DNA of 64,000 bases from Euphorbia lathyris (lineage: Eukaryota; Streptophyta; Magnoliopsida; Malpighiales; Euphorbiaceae), in assembly GCF_963576675.1 (NCBI RefSeq), contig NC_088913.1:1741001-1805000 (forward strand). Reading direction: 5' to 3'. Each line of letters opens with the position of its first letter. Within the stretch, counting starts at the first letter, position 1. Made by a program: the position numbers and the translations under genes. Positions 9,323-21,227 of the stretch are shown one piece after another. The notes beneath the pieces were generated by a model. That model was given only the letters and a program-made list of their open reading frames with translations, searched no databases and was not told where the DNA came from.

Positions 9323-10845
9323 GCTAGTCCCGAGCAAAATTTCACTGAATTTATTCTTTAATCAATCTCTTTATAAATAGAACATATATCCATATATTCC
9401 TCTTTAAATTAGTTAAACCGAAAGATAAACTTTTCATGGTAAATTTATACGCAAAGTATCAAACTAGCTAGTGTAAAAGAGATATATTACTCGTCTTATA
9501 TCTCAATTTTTATATTGAAGTATTCGGGACGGTGTAAGCACGCATGTTTCCGAATCTTTCGTCTCAAGGCAATTAAAAGCACAAAATTTCCTTTCCCAAA
9601 CCTAAACTATTACAAATATAGATTTATTAAGGACTTAGATTTAATATATTAGCTTAGTTACGCCCAAGATAAGGGTGGTCTCGATCGTAACTTTATACGT
9701 ATTTTACTTGCTTTCGTGTTCGTTTAAGAGGTACCGACCATGCCATGGGTGGACGCAATCGTTACTTAAAATTTTAAACACGTTTAATTTTGCTTTAATT
9801 TCTAACGTTCCTTTCATACCTCGACCGTGATAAGGGTGGTCGCAATCGTGGCCAAAAGTAAACGGTACTTAATGTTCTTCCCTTTCATACCTCGATTGTG
9901 ATATGGTTGGTCTCAATCGTGGCCAAAAGTTAAGAATACGACTACTTGATTAAATTAACACGAGTTATAAAAATGAAAATTATAAATTGGGAAAAGAAAA
10001 ATAGCACATTCATCCTATATTGACTTGAAATTCAACATGTATTATGGCTAAAGTTTCCTTAAAAAATTCAATTGGTTTTTAATGTAAGACGAAAAATAAT
10101 ATCGAGCTAAAAAGCTAAAGTTGTTAGTTTGATTTATGCCTATAAACCTAATTGAAAATTGAAAATAAGATTTATATTTATCATGAATTCATGATATAAA
10201 GTAGAGATTTGAATTTAAAGAAATTTTACTTATATACATTTACTCGAGACGTTTTTGATAAAATCATATCGGAGATTTGTAAAAATATTTGTAAAAATAT
10301 AGCCCGTATAGAAATATTATTTCTATCAATAATGATAACCTTAAAATATGCTTAACATTATTTTGAAAGTTAAATTGTTTGAAACATATGAAAAATATAG
10401 TTAACAAAAAAAAAATTACGTTTATGAAAAATTGCCATTATGTTTGAAAAATGTTGCACATATAATAAAAATGTTGCAATTGATTTGGCAAAATGTTGCA
10501 TATCATATTTTACTTAAAAATTGAATAACAACATGCATTTATACTTAAATAAATATCATTCATTCTCATTCGTGGCATTCATTCGTACTTAAAATTAAAA
10601 TGAATATGAAATATCTCCTCCCACACTTAAATTGGACCATGTCCTCATTGGTGCAAAAAGCGATAAAATACGAAAAATAGTACGAAATAAACCATACGAA
10701 GTAGAATTGAAAATAATAATACGAAAACATTCAAACATAATAATAAAGAGAATTGTACCAAACAAAAATAAAAATATTGTACCAAATTGAACAAAACATA
10801 ATAACAAGAACGAAAATGAGTTAAAGATAGAAAGGATAAAACCTA
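9323..10845 (-). other. Athila 3' non-coding region
   Basis: About 1.5 kb between the first additional ORF and the polypurine tract with no supported coding sequence. It holds four imperfect copies of a motif around GATAAGGGTGGTC.CAATCGT (about 9661-9690, 9730-9765, 9830-9855, 9890-9930), partly able to pair (CGATTG/CAATCG). Confidence 0.65.
9661..9935 (-). repeat. Four-copy imperfect repeat in the Athila 3' region
   Basis: Copies share GATAAGGGTGGTCgCAATCGTGGCCAAAAG or parts of it. Two of them are preceded by TTTCATACCTCGA. The CGATTG...CAATCG pairs in the last copy make a small stem. Function unknown. Confidence 0.6.
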
Positions 10846-12105
10846 TCAAGGTGAACTCGGTGGTGAAGGCGTAGTCTCAACTCCTTGGCGTCGGAAGAAA
10901 GATAGCAACCGGCGACGAGTAGATTTGTGCTCACGTCTCAACGTAGTGATATTGGCATCCACCGTGTTTATCCTCGAACTCATTTCGGTGTTATTGGCAA
11001 TGACTTCATCTAACCGCAAATTCATGTGACGGTTATGCTCGTTCATTTGTGTCAAAACACGTTGCCATCCAACTTGTTCTTCTTCGTTTGGTTCCACATT
11101 TGCTTGCTCGTTGGCATTAACATCAACATGCTCCTCCTCCTCCTCATCGTCATCAAAATCCTCTTCATCTCCCTCATCATCATCTTGGGCACCTAAACCT
11201 TGAGAACCCGAGGCTTCACTACTCATGGTAGCAAAAACACGTCTTGTGCGATCCGCATAAGAGATAAAGGCGGGGGGTCCCATTTTCTTTAATAAATTGG
11301 CCCTTTGAAGTGCCGTGAGATCCAAGAAAGGTAAACCAACATGAGGCATATTTTGATAATCCGCTAATTCACCTCGAGCGCCCAAAACAATACCGGTAAT
11401 TAAATTACCCATAGGCACTTGCTTATTGCGGGACTTGGAAGCTCGAACTAAATTAGTAAATATCATCTCAATACTATCAATGGTCAAACCCTTAAAAATA
11501 GCATCTAACACAACCAAATCACGAACTTGCACTTTGGAACTTTCAACCCGACTAAATAAGGAGAATGATAAAAACTTGTGAAAGAAGAAGATACAATCAT
11601 CCTTAAGTAGCTTACTAGATGTATTCTTTGGACTAAAAACATCTAAACCGGTTAAAGTTTGCCAAACCGTGTGTGAACTAAAAGGCTTTGGTTTGGAATA
11701 AAAATTCCGAGTAGGAAAACCAAACCAACGGTTCATGGCCGCATACCCAACATCATAACGAATTCCATTACTCCGAAAAAAGATAACTCCTTTCTTCTTG
11801 TCATAGGTTAGAGTAACCAAAAACTCAATAATATGCGATTTAAGACTAGGAAAACGCATACTAGCAAATCGTTTCCAACCAAGAACGGAAAGAAATTCAT
11901 CAATACGCTCGGTAAAAGAAAGTGTATTTACCGTGTCGGTGTCAAGAAAAAGCATGTCGATGAACTCTATTTGGATATTAGAAAATCGGCGATATTTGCG
12001 TCCTTCGGCTTCCGTCGTAATATCGAACGGTGCTCCATATTGAACCCGTAATCGATTAACTTCGGTGGCCTTGGTTTTGTTAGCAACGGTCTTTTGTCTA
12101 GGCAT
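10846..12105 (-). CDS. Athila additional ORF 1 (Athila ORF-1-like, so-called env-like region)
   Basis: 419-residue ORF downstream of pol, open from ATG to stop. The first 30 residues are basic (MPRQKTVANKTK). Residues about 40-290 form a folded-looking domain with FLSVLGWKRFASMRFP, WFGFPTRN, WQTLTGL, HKFLSFSLFSRV and NLITGIVLGARG. This is followed by a very acidic stretch (DDDEGDEEDFDDDEEEEE, about 310-330) and a coiled-coil-like C-terminus. The domain resembles the Athila ORF-1 family of plants, whose role is not established. No signal peptide or clear membrane segment is visible, so an envelope role is not supported by the sequence. It is a paralogue of the next ORF upstream (12839-13714). 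Confidence 0.75.
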   Translation of the reverse strand: MPRQKTVANKTKATEVNRLRVQYGAPFDITTEAEGRKYRRFSNIQIEFIDMLFLDTDTVNTLSFTERIDEFLSVLGWKRFASMRFPSLKSHIIEFLVTLTYDKKKGVIFFRSNGIRYDVGYAAMNRWFGFPTRNFYSKPKPFSSHTVWQTLTGLDVFSPKNTSSKLLKDDCIFFFHKFLSFSLFSRVESSKVQVRDLVVLDAIFKGLTIDSIEMIFTNLVRASKSRNKQVPMGNLITGIVLGARGELADYQNMPHVGLPFLDLTALQRANLLKKMGPPAFISYADRTRRVFATMSSEASGSQGLGAQDDDEGDEEDFDDDEEEEEHVDVNANEQANVEPNEEEQVGWQRVLTQMNEHNRHMNLRLDEVIANNTEMSSRINTVDANITTLRREHKSTRRRLLSFFRRQGVETTPSPPSSP

Positions 12106-12838
12106 TTTTAGTGAAATTTGGTGAATGGGATGAAGAAAATATGAAAGGATGAAAGTAAGAATAAAAGATAATGGTGGTGAATTGGGGAAGAAGAAGATGA
12201 ATAGGGTAAAGATTTATGGGGAAGATGAGTGAATCTTGTTATTGGGAAGAGAAAAGATGAGTGATTGGTGTAAAAAGAGGTGATATAAATAGGTGTAAGT
12301 AATAGGTATGGATTAGGATAGTTGAATAGGTAAGTAAATAGAGTAGGAATAGGAAAAAGAATGAAAATTCACCCCCAATCCCGTCCCTGTAGGTCGCAAG
12401 TCGCGACTGAGATTTTCAAAATCTCAGTCGCGACAGCAAGTAGGTAGGGGGATGAATTTTTGCTGAATTGTGTCCTCTGCTGTCTCAACTGAGAATTCGT
12501 AATCTCAACTGAGATTTTGGAAAATCGGGGTAAAATTGGGACTGTTTTTTATGATTATAACACTTCTAAACCAACTCTTCGTATAATTAAGTGACATTAA
12601 TGTGAATATAAATCTCTGAAACTGAGATAAACAAAACTGAAACATTAAATTGAAGGAAAACCAAGGGTTATTCCTTAAATAAAAGAAATAAAATAAGTAA
12701 TTAATGCACTTTTATTAAGTATAAACAAAATATAAACAATACCATATTATATATTACATAACAACATCTTACCCATATAAACAAAAATATATAAACACTC
12801 ATATAATAAAACAACAATCAGAAACACATAATACATCC
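12106..12838 (-). other. Spacer between Athila additional ORFs, with hairpins
   Basis: Non-coding. Holds a perfect 15-bp-arm hairpin at 12400-12434 with the same GTCGCGACTGAGATT arms as in the LTR, followed near 12484-12520 by weaker CTCAACTGAGA repeats. Confidence 0.7.
12400..12434 (-). repeat. Internal copy of the Athila LTR hairpin
   Basis: Arms GTCGCGACTGAGATT and complement around TTCAA. Same arms as the LTR hairpin at 9000-9034, but about 3.1 kb inside the element. Confidence 0.9.
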
Positions 12839-13714
12839 CTAAGTAGATGACAAACGACTTGCATTGGCCCGGTTAATCTTCGTTTGAATGAAGACTTGCC
12901 TCTCTGGTGCAGAAAGGAATGTTGGACCAGAACGAAAAACTCGTTTGACAAGCCCCTCGTTCTCCAAGAACTCATAGTCTAGAATAGGGAATGGTTCTGT
13001 ATCAGTCCAAGGGACAGAAATGGTTCCCTTGGCTCCTAATATGATTCCACAAATGATGTTGGCGAACCCAATCTTCCGTTTCTTCGAACGGGAAGCAGCA
13101 ACTAACCCCTCCATTAGAATCTTCGAGGAGTTTACTGAGTTGCCTTGGAAAATGTCGCCCAACACATAGAGATCAGTATCTTTCACAACATTGCTACTGA
13201 CTCGACCAAAAAGGCTGTGACAGAGGAATTTATGCAGATACATCATGGAATTAGAATTAATGGATTTGTTGAAGGCAAGACGTGGATTGTATCGCCAAAA
13301 TCCCGTTAACATCCTCCATATATCTCTAGAAGTCATATCCCTTTCAGGATGGTGTTGAGTTGTGTCTCGGGGTGGAAATCCAAACTAATTATGAAGTTCT
13401 GGATATCCAAAAGTGAATACCTCCCCCTCACAACGAAAACTGAGACAAACACGTCTCTTGTTGACGAACCTAACGGTGGAGAAAAATTCCAGAACCCAAT
13501 TTCCAATAATAGGAAATTTCATAGAAACAAATTTGGTCCAACCCAAATTAGTCAGATAGCGATCAATGTCTTCGCTTATCCCGAGTTCCTCGTTGAGCAT
13601 ATCTGAATTGCAGAAAGCGTTTCCCCTCGTCATGGTTATAAATGGGAAACCATGCACCATAACGATCGGAGATATCAACTTTCCCGTTTTGAGAAGAAGT
13701 GTGTTTTTGAACAT
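12839..13714 (-). pseudogene. Athila additional ORF 2, paralogue of ORF 1, with one TAG codon
   Basis: 292 codons in a single frame from ATG at 13714 to 12839, interrupted only by TAG at 13385-13387. It aligns with additional ORF 1: LTNLGWTKFVSMKFP against LSVLGWKRFASMRFP; FGFPPR against FGFPTR; W.MLTG against WQTLTG; HKFLCHSLFGRV against HKFLSFSLFSRV; NIICGIILGAKG against NLITGIVLGARG. The TAG stands where ORF 1 has Trp (RWFGFP), so a Trp-to-stop change is likely. It lacks the acidic tail and coiled coil of ORF 1. It lies between pol and ORF 1, suggesting a tandem duplication inside the element or its ancestor. Confidence 0.75.
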
Positions 13715-14283
13715 TTTTCAAAGACTTAGTCATGTCTGTGAGAGAAAAGAAAATGAAGTCTGTAGGATTTGGGAATTTTAGAAAGAAAGTCAGAAAGATA
13801 AAATGAAATGGAAAAAGTCTGATCCTACAGGAATATATAAGACCTATAAGTGAAAGGTTGTATCTGTTAAAAAGAAAAAGGTGCCAAAGTGATACCTCTT
13901 TGTTTCAACTGACAGAAATTTTTAAAGAAAGAAGACTGCAATCCCTTACAGTTATTTCAATTGCAAAAAGACAGAAAATCTCAACTGAGATTTTCGGAAT
14001 CTCAACTGAGAATTTCCAAATCCTGAAACATGGAAAATCTCAACTGAGATTTCTGCACATTTAATTTCTCAATAACACTTAATACTTAATGAAAATTTTA
14101 AAACATGACTAAATTAAAATTTTAATGTTAACAAAACTCATTTGTACACAAAAATAAATATAAAAATAAATAAATAAAAATTAAAGTAAATGAAATAAAA
14201 TAAATAAATTAAAAAGAAAAAGAATAAGAATGAGGAACATAAAATAAGAAAACTATAAATTAAAAATATGAAAACTAAATAAA
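13715..14283 (-). other. Spacer between Athila pol and additional ORF 2
   Basis: Non-coding. At about 13976-14055 there are three or four degenerate copies of the hairpin half-motif (AATCTCAACTGAGATTTT and variants). The remainder (14090-14280) is very A-rich. Confidence 0.65.
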
Positions 14284-17200
14284 TTAACTTTCATAGAATT
14301 TATCCACGGATTCAATTGCTTGAATTGGAGCTCCGTCGAAATAAATCTTGTAACGATTACCATTGACCTTAAATCGTTCGCCGTTAGACTTTTCTAGCTC
14401 CAAAGTTCCGTAATCAAATGTTTTAACAACCAAAAATGTAGGACTTTATCCCCAACATTAAAGTTTTTAATTTTGATTTTTGCATCATGCCACTTTTTAA
14501 TTTTTTCCTTATAAATTCTGGCATTTTCGTAGGACAAATAGCGTAGTTCATCCAACTCGTTTAAGTCGAACAAACGCTTTTTTCCCGCGCTTTGCAAATC
14601 ATAATTAAGAGTTCTTATAGCCCAATATGCTTTATGTTCTAATTCAACCGGCAAATGACAAGCTTTACCATAGACTAATCTATAAGGTGTCATTCCGATG
14701 GGTGTTTTAAACGCAGTACGGTATGCCCATAATGCATCGTTAAGTTTATATGCCCAGTCTCTTCTAGAAGACGAAACTGTTTTCTCAAGTATCCATTTGA
14801 GTTCTCTATTTGAAATTTCTGCTTGACCATTCGTTTGAGGATGGTACGGTGTAGAGATACGGTGGTGTACTCCGTATTTTTTCATAAGTGACTCAAAAGC
14901 TCTATTTACGAAATGAGTACCACCGTCGCTTACCATAACTCTAGGAACTCCAAATCGACAGAATATTGAATTAAAAAACTTAACAACTACTTTAGAATCA
15001 TTTGTCGGGGTTGCAATTGCTTCAACCCACTTTGAAACATAATCTACGGCTACTAATATGTAATTTTTGCCAAAAGAAGTAGGAAAAGGACCCATGAAAT
15101 CAATCCCCCATACGTCGAAGATTTCAACTTCCAATATGTTCGTAAGAGGCATCTCATCTTTCCTTCCTATATTCCCTGTTCTTTGACATTTATCACAGCG
15201 GATAATAAATGAACGGACATCTTTAAACAGAGTAGGCCAAAAGAATCCGCATTCAAGTATTCTAGCTGCTGTTTTGCTTACGCTATTATGACCTCCGTAA
15301 GCGCTAGCATGACATTCTAACATTATAGAGTCATATTCAAACTCACTAACACATCTCCTAAATATTCCATCGCCGCATGTTTTGAACAAGAATGGATCTT
15401 CCCAAAAATATTTCTTAGCTTCTGAAAAGAATTTCTTCTTTTGCTGAGAAGTCAATCCATCTGGCACAACATATGCAGCTAAGTAATTGGCTATATCCGC
15501 ATACCATGGAGCTATGACACTTTGTACTTGCATGAGATGTTCATCGGGGAAATCATCTCGAATGCCTGATGTTTCACCGATGGGACCGTTTTCATCCTCA
15601 AGTCTTGATAGATGATCAGCGACCATGTTTTCAACTCCCTTTTTGTCCTTAATCTCAATGTCAAATTCTTGCAATAGTAAAACCCATCTAATAAGACGCG
15701 GTTTTGCATCTTTCTTAGCAAATAAATATCGTAAAGCTGCATGATCTGTATAAATGATGACTTTAGATCCTAACAAATAAGATCTGAACTTATCACATGC
15801 AAAGACTACTGCTAACATTTCTTTTTCAGTTGTGGTGTAATTTAACTGTGCACCGGACAATGTGTGACTCGCATAATATATAACATGAAGTTTCTTATCC
15901 TTCCTTTGACCTAATACACATCCTACAGCTAAGTCACTCGCATCACACATAGTTTCGAAAGGTAGATTCCAATCGGGGTTCGATATTATAGGTGTACTGA
16001 CTAAAGCCGTTTTCAAAGTATTGAAAGCTTGTAAACAATCTTTATTAAAATCAAAAGTTGAATCTTTCATAAGAAAATTAGTAAGTAGTTTGGAGATTAC
16101 AGAAAAGTTCTTTATAAACCTTCTGTAAAAACCTGCATGACCTAAAAATGATCTTACTCCCTTAACAGTGGTTGGTGGGGGTAATTTTTCTATAACTGAA
16201 GTCTTTGCTCTGTCCACTTCTAAACCTTTTTCAGATATCTTATGACCTAAAACAATTCCTTCGTCTACCATGAAATGACATTTTTCCCAATTTAATACTA
16301 AATTCGTTTCCTCACATCTAGACAATACTTTATCTAAGTTCTGTAAACATGCATCGAAAGAATCTCCATAAACTGAAAAATCATCCATGAAAACTTCCAT
16401 TATGTCTTCAATGAAATCATTAAATATTGCTGTCATACATCGTTGAAATGTTGCTGGTGCATTACATAGACCAAAAGGCATTCTCCTATATGCAAATGTT
16501 CCGTAAGGACATGTGAAGGTTGTTTTATCTTGGTCATCTGGGTAAATGTAAATTTGAAAGAATCCGGAATAACCGTCTAGGAAACAGTAAAATGCATGAC
16601 CAGCTATCCTTTCGATCATTTGATCAATGAAAGGTAGAGGAAAATGATCTTTCCTAGTTGCTTTGTTTAGGTTCCTATAGTCTATACAAACCCTCCATCC
16701 GGTGGTGGTTCGTGTAGGTATCAGTTCACCTTCATCATTTCTTACAACACTTATGCCTCCCTTTTTAGGTACACAATGGATTGGACTAACCTATTCACTA
16801 TCCGAGATCGGATAAATGATTCCATTGTCTAAAAGTTTAGTAATCTCATTTTTGACTACTTCTTTCATGTTCGGATTTAAGCGTCTTTGCCTATCCGCTT
16901 TAGGTGGCTTATTTTCTTCTAAGTGAATTCTATGCATTACGATACTAGGATTTATTCCTTTTAAGTCTGAAATTTGCCATCCCATACTTCCTATCCTATT
17001 TCTAACAACTTCTTTCAATTTTTCTTCTTGATCGTTTGTTAATTTGTTAGAAATAATTATAGGTAGAGAATCGCCTTCGCCTAAGAAAGCATACCTCAAA
17101 TGACTGGGTAACTCTTTAAGTTCTAATTTAGGGGGTGTTACAATTGAAGGCGGAACTGGTCCATCTTCTTGAATCAAAGGCTCTGGGTCCTTATCATCTA

Positions 17201-19355
17201 ACTCCTCACCTATTATAGGTTCAATTATTTCTTCACTCTGAATAACATCATTGACACATTCCTCGACTAAATCAAGTTTCATACAAGTGAATTCCTCCAT
17301 AGGATATTTCATCGCTTTGTTCATATCAAACTCGATCTTATCTTCTCCTATCCTTAAAACTACCTTCCCTTCCGACACATCTACTAGAGCGCGTCCCATA
17401 TTCATAAACGGTCTTCCAAAAATTAAAGGGCAATTTACATCATATGCAAAGTCTAATATAACAAAATCGGTAGGAAAAATAAATTTATCGACTTTGACTA
17501 AAACATCTTCAATTATACCATATGGCCTCTTAGTGGTTTGATCCGCTAATTGCAAAACCATATTGGTACGTTTGATATCTTCTTCTAAACCTAACTTGTT
17601 AAAAATAGACAATGGCATTAAGTTTATACTTGCTCCTAAATCACAAAGACAACTTGGGAATTCAATATCTCCCAATTTACACGGAATAGTAAAACATCCG
17701 GGATCTTTGAGTTTAGTGGGCAAATTACTTGATACTATTGAACTACAGTCTTCAGTTAACGAAATGGATGAAATTCCTTCCCATCTGATTTTCTTCGAAA
17801 TCAAATCCTTTAAAAACTTGCCATAGTTAGGAATTTGTGTGATTGCATCCATAAATGTCAAATTGATGTGCAGATTTTTAAGTTTATCCAAAAACGTTAA
17901 AAGTTGTTTATCATAGTCCTTATTTCGGACTTTGTGCGGAAAAGGTGGTTTGGGTACAAAAGTTTTGGTACTTGTGTCAAATGGTGAACTATTTGTGTTT
18001 AAGATATCTTCTTTGGACTTTGGTAAATCAGTTCCTGGTAATGTTGCATCTTTGGGCATTTCAGGCCCTTGATAATTTTTTCCTGAATGAAGAGTAATAG
18101 CCTTCACCTGCTCTTTCGGATTTTCTTCCGTATGGCTGGGAAGACTTCCCTCTTTTCGGGATGTAATTGATTTAGCAAGTTGACCAATTTGAACCTCCAA
18201 ATTATGGATGCTAGATGAGTGGTTTTTAATAAGCTGATCAAATTTACTTTCGATCCGTTTAAAACCATCGCCGTGATTACTTATTTTTCCACTGATAGCA
18301 TCTATAAACTTGTCGATTTTAGAAGATAAAGTGTTAATCGTATCTCTTGACTGATTTTGATAATTAGTGGTACGATTTTGATTAGCACTTGTATTATTGT
18401 TATTGTTATCTTTCCAGTTAAAGTTAGGATGATTCCTCCATCCAGCATTATAAGTATTAGAATAAGGATTATTAGTTTGGTTTTTCCCTTGGACAAAATT
18501 TACCTGTTCGATCTCACTCATATTTTCGTAATCCACATCCGTTTGGATTGGATTACCATTGGTATCGCGTGGTGCCATAAATTTGTCAATTTTGTGCGAT
18601 AAAGCAGAAAATTGGGCTTGTAGCATCGCGACTGGATCAAGTTCAACTATACCTTTAACTAATGATGTGGTTGAGGATGATGGTTTTGCCCCCGGCATAT
18701 GTCCACGTTTCGCGGGCCACATACTGCTGTTGATTGCCATTTCCTCCAAAAGTTCTCTCGCTTGGGCTGATGTTTTCTTCATAAATAGCCCTCCCGACAT
18801 AGCATCTAATGAACCCCTAGTTGTAGGATTTAGTCCATTGTAAAATGTTTGCATTAAAAGTTCAGCGGGTAATTGGTGGTGTGGGCATAAACGTTGAAGT
18901 TCTTTAAAACGTTCCCAAGTTTCATAAAGAGTCTCATTATCATTTTGAGAAAAAGATGTTAACTCTTTTATGACTCTTGCGGTTTTTGCTAAAGGAAAAT
19001 ATTTCGATAAAAATGCTTGGGCTAATTGTTCCCAAGTGGCAAAAGTTGCGGCTGGCATAGAAGTTAACCATTCTTTGGCTCTATCCTTCAAAGTGAAAGG
19101 AAAGATGTGAAGTTTGATTGCTTCTGCAGTCACATCTGGGATTTTAAAAGTGTCACAAATTTCAAGGAAATTTGTTAAATGGGTGTTAGGATTTTCGTTA
19201 GGTAACCCGTAAAATGTTACATTATTTTGCAACATATTAAGCAAAGCTGGCTTAATTTCAAATTGATTTGCGGTGATTCTGGGTCTAACGATACTATTGG
19301 TCACACCGGTCACACCTGGCCTAGCGTAATCCATAAGTGTTGGTGGGTCTGCCAT
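14284..19355 (-). pseudogene. Athila gag-pol polyprotein gene, one TAG and a C-terminal defect
   Basis: One long frame from ATG at 19355. Gag: residues about 1-400, with KEWLTSMPAATFATWEQL and ERFKELQRLCPHHQLP of the retrotransposon gag family and an Asn-rich stretch. Aspartic protease: CDLGASINLMP (about 17,610-17,640). [13 protein letters not shown] (about 16,370-16,400). RNase [16 protein letters not shown]. Integrase: HHCC zinc finger (H.VSKTAAR...CDKCQRTG), then DDE residues in [17 protein letters not shown] and [14 protein letters not shown] at 16791-16793 sits where the family has Trp ([15 protein letters not shown]), and the frame is open again after it. Near 14440 about 20 codons of the integrase tail seem lost with a frame change; the C-terminal SNGERFKVNG segment continues in another frame to TAA at 14284-14286. 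The element cannot make an intact polyprotein. Confidence 0.9.
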
Positions 19356-19660
19356 TTTTTCTGGCTCGGTATATGTTTTTACTGGGGTCTTATTTTTGTT
19401 TTTCTTGTTTTTCTTGTTCTTCCTAATGGTTTTCTCAATTTCTGGGTCTATAGGGTCTGGTACAATGCCTGAACTTCGAGAACTGCGAAATGAACCTGAA
19501 ATCTTGCACGAACCGAAACTACCTACAAAACAAAATTTTGAAAAATAAATAAATTAGTAAATGAAAATTATTAAATTATAAAAGTTAAAATAATTATGTT
19601 TAAACCTGGATTCGAAATAAAACACGAAAAATTTAAAATTTTGTCAAAAATTTTGGCGTT
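19356..19660 (-). other. Athila 5' leader
   Basis: About 300 bp between the primer site and the gag ATG. No ORF is supported; it includes short Lys/Arg-type codon runs and A/T-rich sequence. Confidence 0.6.
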
Positions 19661-19677
19661 CCCCGGCAACGGCGCCA
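19661..19677 (-). other. Athila primer-binding site (tRNA-Asp)
   Basis: On the minus strand TGGCGCCGTTGCCGGGG, complementary to the 3' end of plant tRNA-Asp (GTC). It is six bases from the 5' LTR end at 19684. tRNA-Asp priming is typical of Athila. Confidence 0.95.
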
Positions 19678-19683
19678 AAAACT

Positions 19684-21222
19684 TGTTGAGCGATTTTCGC
19701 AAGTGCACGGTGTACGCTTGTAGTAATAAAAGATATCGAACCCACAGGGAACGCTTTTTAACTAAAACTTTATTTAATTCGGTTTTAATCACGTGTTTAG
19801 GCTTAATAAAAGAAATACGTTTAATTGATGGAATTGGTTTTGGTAAATTAGGATTAGATAGAAGTATTATATCGAGTTTAGAGAACAGTTCTGTCTTGGG
19901 ATTTTGATTACAAGACAAATACTACCGTAATTGGAATAAATAGAAGGTATAAAACTTATTTTCATAAAGCAAAGAAAACAACTTTAACTTTGTAAAGATT
20001 ATGGGCATGTAACAATATAGCGATTTATTCAATTAAATGGCTTTGAACCGTAGAAATCCCCCTGATGTTAAGGTGATTTCTACCTTAATCAAACTAGTAT
20101 TTTATGTCTGATAAGCCGCGATCAGCGATCATGTCATCCATAAAACCTAAATCTGTCAAGTGTTCAACGAAGTTCTTATATGAATAAGATGGAATAGAAC
20201 GTTTTAATAAAAACACCAGTTTATCATTTTGAAAATCATTTTGTCAGAACAATATCAAAATAATCAACAGTAAGAATATATTGAATAAATAAGTATATCA
20301 TTAATGAAATGTGAATTTTCACAAGTTAACAGAGAAGTAGAAACTTGGATAGTATTGTAACGAAAACTTTGAGATCCGGATTGACAATCTTTCTCTCAAA
20401 CTCCGTAGGTGCGTCAAACCTCATGCGCTTCAGCCGTCAATTCTTCTCGCTGGATCTTCGGAATAGAGACTGCTAGGTCCACTACCAGAATGAAAACTTG
20501 TCTCTGATCAACCTTAGAAACTAAACTGATACTGTGTTTATAACTAATCTAATAACAACTTGTGTATAGCAAGTTTGTTTACAGAAATGAAATCTAACTT
20601 TCTGATTCTTTTCTGAATCAGAAACTCAACATAATAACTTTCTTCTCTAATTTCTCTAACTTTTTCCAACCCTTTTTTCTAAAATGGATCACTTATTTAT
20701 AGCTGTTGAAGGGTTGTAAATGATGGGTCGTGTCCGCTGGTGAAGGGTCGTTTTTATCCAAATGAATAGACGCGTTTTTCCGATTTAAAACATGTGTTTT
20801 GTGTGCAGAACAGTTCGCTGTCGCGACTGAGATTCTGAAAATCTCAGTCGCGATAGGGGGTACAGGGGCGAGTGAGAACTTCGTCTTTCTCCCGAGCTGG
20901 CTTCTGAAAGTCGCGACTGAGATTATGAAAATCTCAGTCGCGACAGAGAGAATTTTCCCTGTCTCTCGACTGCTTTTCATCTTTCTTGAGCGTTCTTCTG
21001 GCTGTTATGCATTCTCGGTACGTTTTTTAGGTTTTTCCTCCATTTTAGCTCCGTTTTAGCTCCGTTTTCGCTCCTATTTGGATTTAACCAAATAATTAAG
21101 TACCTTGCATCAAAGAAGTAAATAAAGACGTAAAAGTATTCTAAATGAATATAATTAGCACGATTTCAATGTAAATTTAACGTATTTATATATGATATTT
21201 TAGGTATATTTTGGGCTTAACA
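19684..21222 (-). mobile_element. Athila 5' LTR
   Basis: 1539 bp. On the plus strand begins TGTTGAGCG and ends GGCTTAACA. TATA on the minus strand at 20694-20701. Hairpins at 20818-20856 and 20910-20944. Followed by the TSD CAGAG (21223-21227) and the rest of Copia-1 gag. Confidence 0.95.
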
Positions 21223-21227
21223 CAGAG

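Larger units (their letters stand above)
7773..21222 (-). mobile_element. Athila-type Ty3-gypsy retrotransposon nested in Copia-1
   Basis: Element of 13,450 bp in minus orientation. LTRs at 19684-21222 (5') and 7773-9301 (3') begin TGTTGAGCG and end GGGCTTAACA. TSD CAGAG at 7768-7772 and 21223-21227. The primer site is complementary to tRNA-Asp (19661-19677). Domain order gag-protease-RT-RNase H-integrase places it in Ty3-gypsy. The tRNA-Asp primer, the DLGAS protease motif and downstream Athila-ORF-like genes place it in Athila. Gag-pol has one TAG and a C-terminal defect, and the second additional ORF has one TAG. Confidence 0.95.

Noticed and set aside
10595..10849. 84-codon hydrophobic ORF after Athila additional ORF 1
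   Set aside because: Made of A/T-rich sequence giving Phe/Ile runs. A transmembrane env piece was considered, but nothing supports translation or conservation.
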